This document shows, one piece after another, positions 5,393 to 5,635 of a DNA stretch of 5,635 nt. Every line of letters starts with the position of its first letter. Within the stretch, counting starts at the first letter, position 1. The DNA lies in NCBI GenBank assembly GCA_946410535.1, contig CAMKAR010000155.1:1-5635 (forward strand), in the 5' to 3' direction. This DNA is from an uncultured Bacteroidales bacterium (lineage in GTDB: Bacteria > Bacteroidota > Bacteroidia > Bacteroidales > F082). The notes beneath the pieces were generated by a model. It had not been told where the DNA came from and made no database searches. It saw only the letters and a program-made list of their open reading frames with translations. The position numbers and the translations under genes were made by a program.

Positions 5393-5635
5393 CAGGCTTG
5401 GAAATTCATGGTGATGTTGACGATGACGTCGGGGTGCAGCGAGCGACCCACGGGGCAGCTTTCGGCGGCGGCCCAGAAGAGCGATTTCTGCTTTTCGGTG
5501 TATTCCTTCGCGGGGAAGTTGAACACGATGTCGATCTGCCCGATGCGGCGCGGGTCGGCGTTCATGGTCTTCTTCACCTCGTAGGTGGTGCCGTCGATGT
5601 CGAATTTGTGGCCTTGTGCGCTGATGCCCATGATG
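5392..5635 (-). CDS. OsmC family protein, C-terminal part (truncated by right window edge)
   Basis: The minus-strand frame is open from the right edge to a TGA at 5394-5392, showing 80 complete residues. It matches the C-terminal half of OsmC/Ohr-like thiol peroxidases: a helix ending MGISAQGHKFDIDG, then VKKTMNADPRRIGQIDIVF, and the second conserved cysteine in SCPVGRSLHPDV (codon at 5457-5455). Members of about 135-140 residues reduce organic hydroperoxides using two cysteines. The first cysteine would lie just beyond the window, so activity cannot be judged. The ATG at 5631 is very probably internal, because the preceding codon (Ile) is also open and the usual N-terminal half is missing. 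This is the first visible gene of the operon; its stop overlaps the thioesterase start. Confidence 0.87.
   Translation of the reverse strand, partial: IMGISAQGHKFDIDGTTYEVKKTMNADPRRIGQIDIVFNFPAKEYTEKQKSLFWAAAESCPVGRSLHPDVIVNITMNFQA

Noticed and set aside
5629..5631. ATG at 5631 as the true start of the OsmC gene
   Set aside because: The protein would lack the N-terminal half and first cysteine of OsmC; the MGI at this point matches the internal helix of the family and the frame is open to the edge.

Overview
The window looks like chromosomal DNA from a member of the Bacteroidota, most likely order Bacteroidales. The reasons are a GH20 hexosaminidase with a C-terminal domain I associate with that phylum, a lipoprotein ending its signal in SSC, mostly Shine-Dalgarno-free starts, and one exact match to the Bacteroidota -7 promoter element (TAnnTTTG). 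I cannot name the genus. Base composition is moderate (roughly half G+C by eye), and no RNA genes, insertion sequences or CRISPR repeats are visible.

Layout. At the left edge (1-474, minus) lies the N-terminal 158 residues of an exported protein I do not recognise; it runs off the window. A 104-bp divergent promoter region separates it from a large plus-strand gene (579-3137). That gene encodes a secreted two-enzyme polysaccharidase: an N-terminal GH16 endo-glycanase (catalytic motif EIDIME) joined to a GH20 beta-N-acetylhexosaminidase (catalytic DE pair in HIGSDEVW) plus a C-terminal beta-sandwich-like domain. An endo-cutting module followed by an exo-HexNAc-releasing module suggests a host-glycan (poly-LacNAc, mucin or keratan type) or a fungal-wall target.

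The gene converges on a minus-strand lipoprotein gene (4222-3119), and the two coding regions overlap tail to tail by 19 bp. The lipoprotein carries all three von Willebrand A MIDAS motifs, but in a rearranged order: the DxSxS strand that normally begins the fold is at the extreme C-terminus. This reads as a circularly permuted vWA domain with a beta-rich segment in between, and it is the most unusual object here. Its apparent intrinsic terminator lies antisense inside the 3' end of the GH16-GH20 coding sequence.

The right part (5635-4297, minus) is a tightly packed operon, in transcription order: the C-terminal part of an OsmC-family protein (truncated by the window edge), a FlK-like hotdog thioesterase, a cupin_5 (DUF985-type) protein and a small TSCPD-domain protein. 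Junctions are a TGATG overlap, a 1-nt gap and a 6-nt gap. The vWA gene follows after 74 bp and could be read from this operon or from its own promoter. The operon looks like small-molecule or thiol housekeeping and has no visible functional link to the glycanase.
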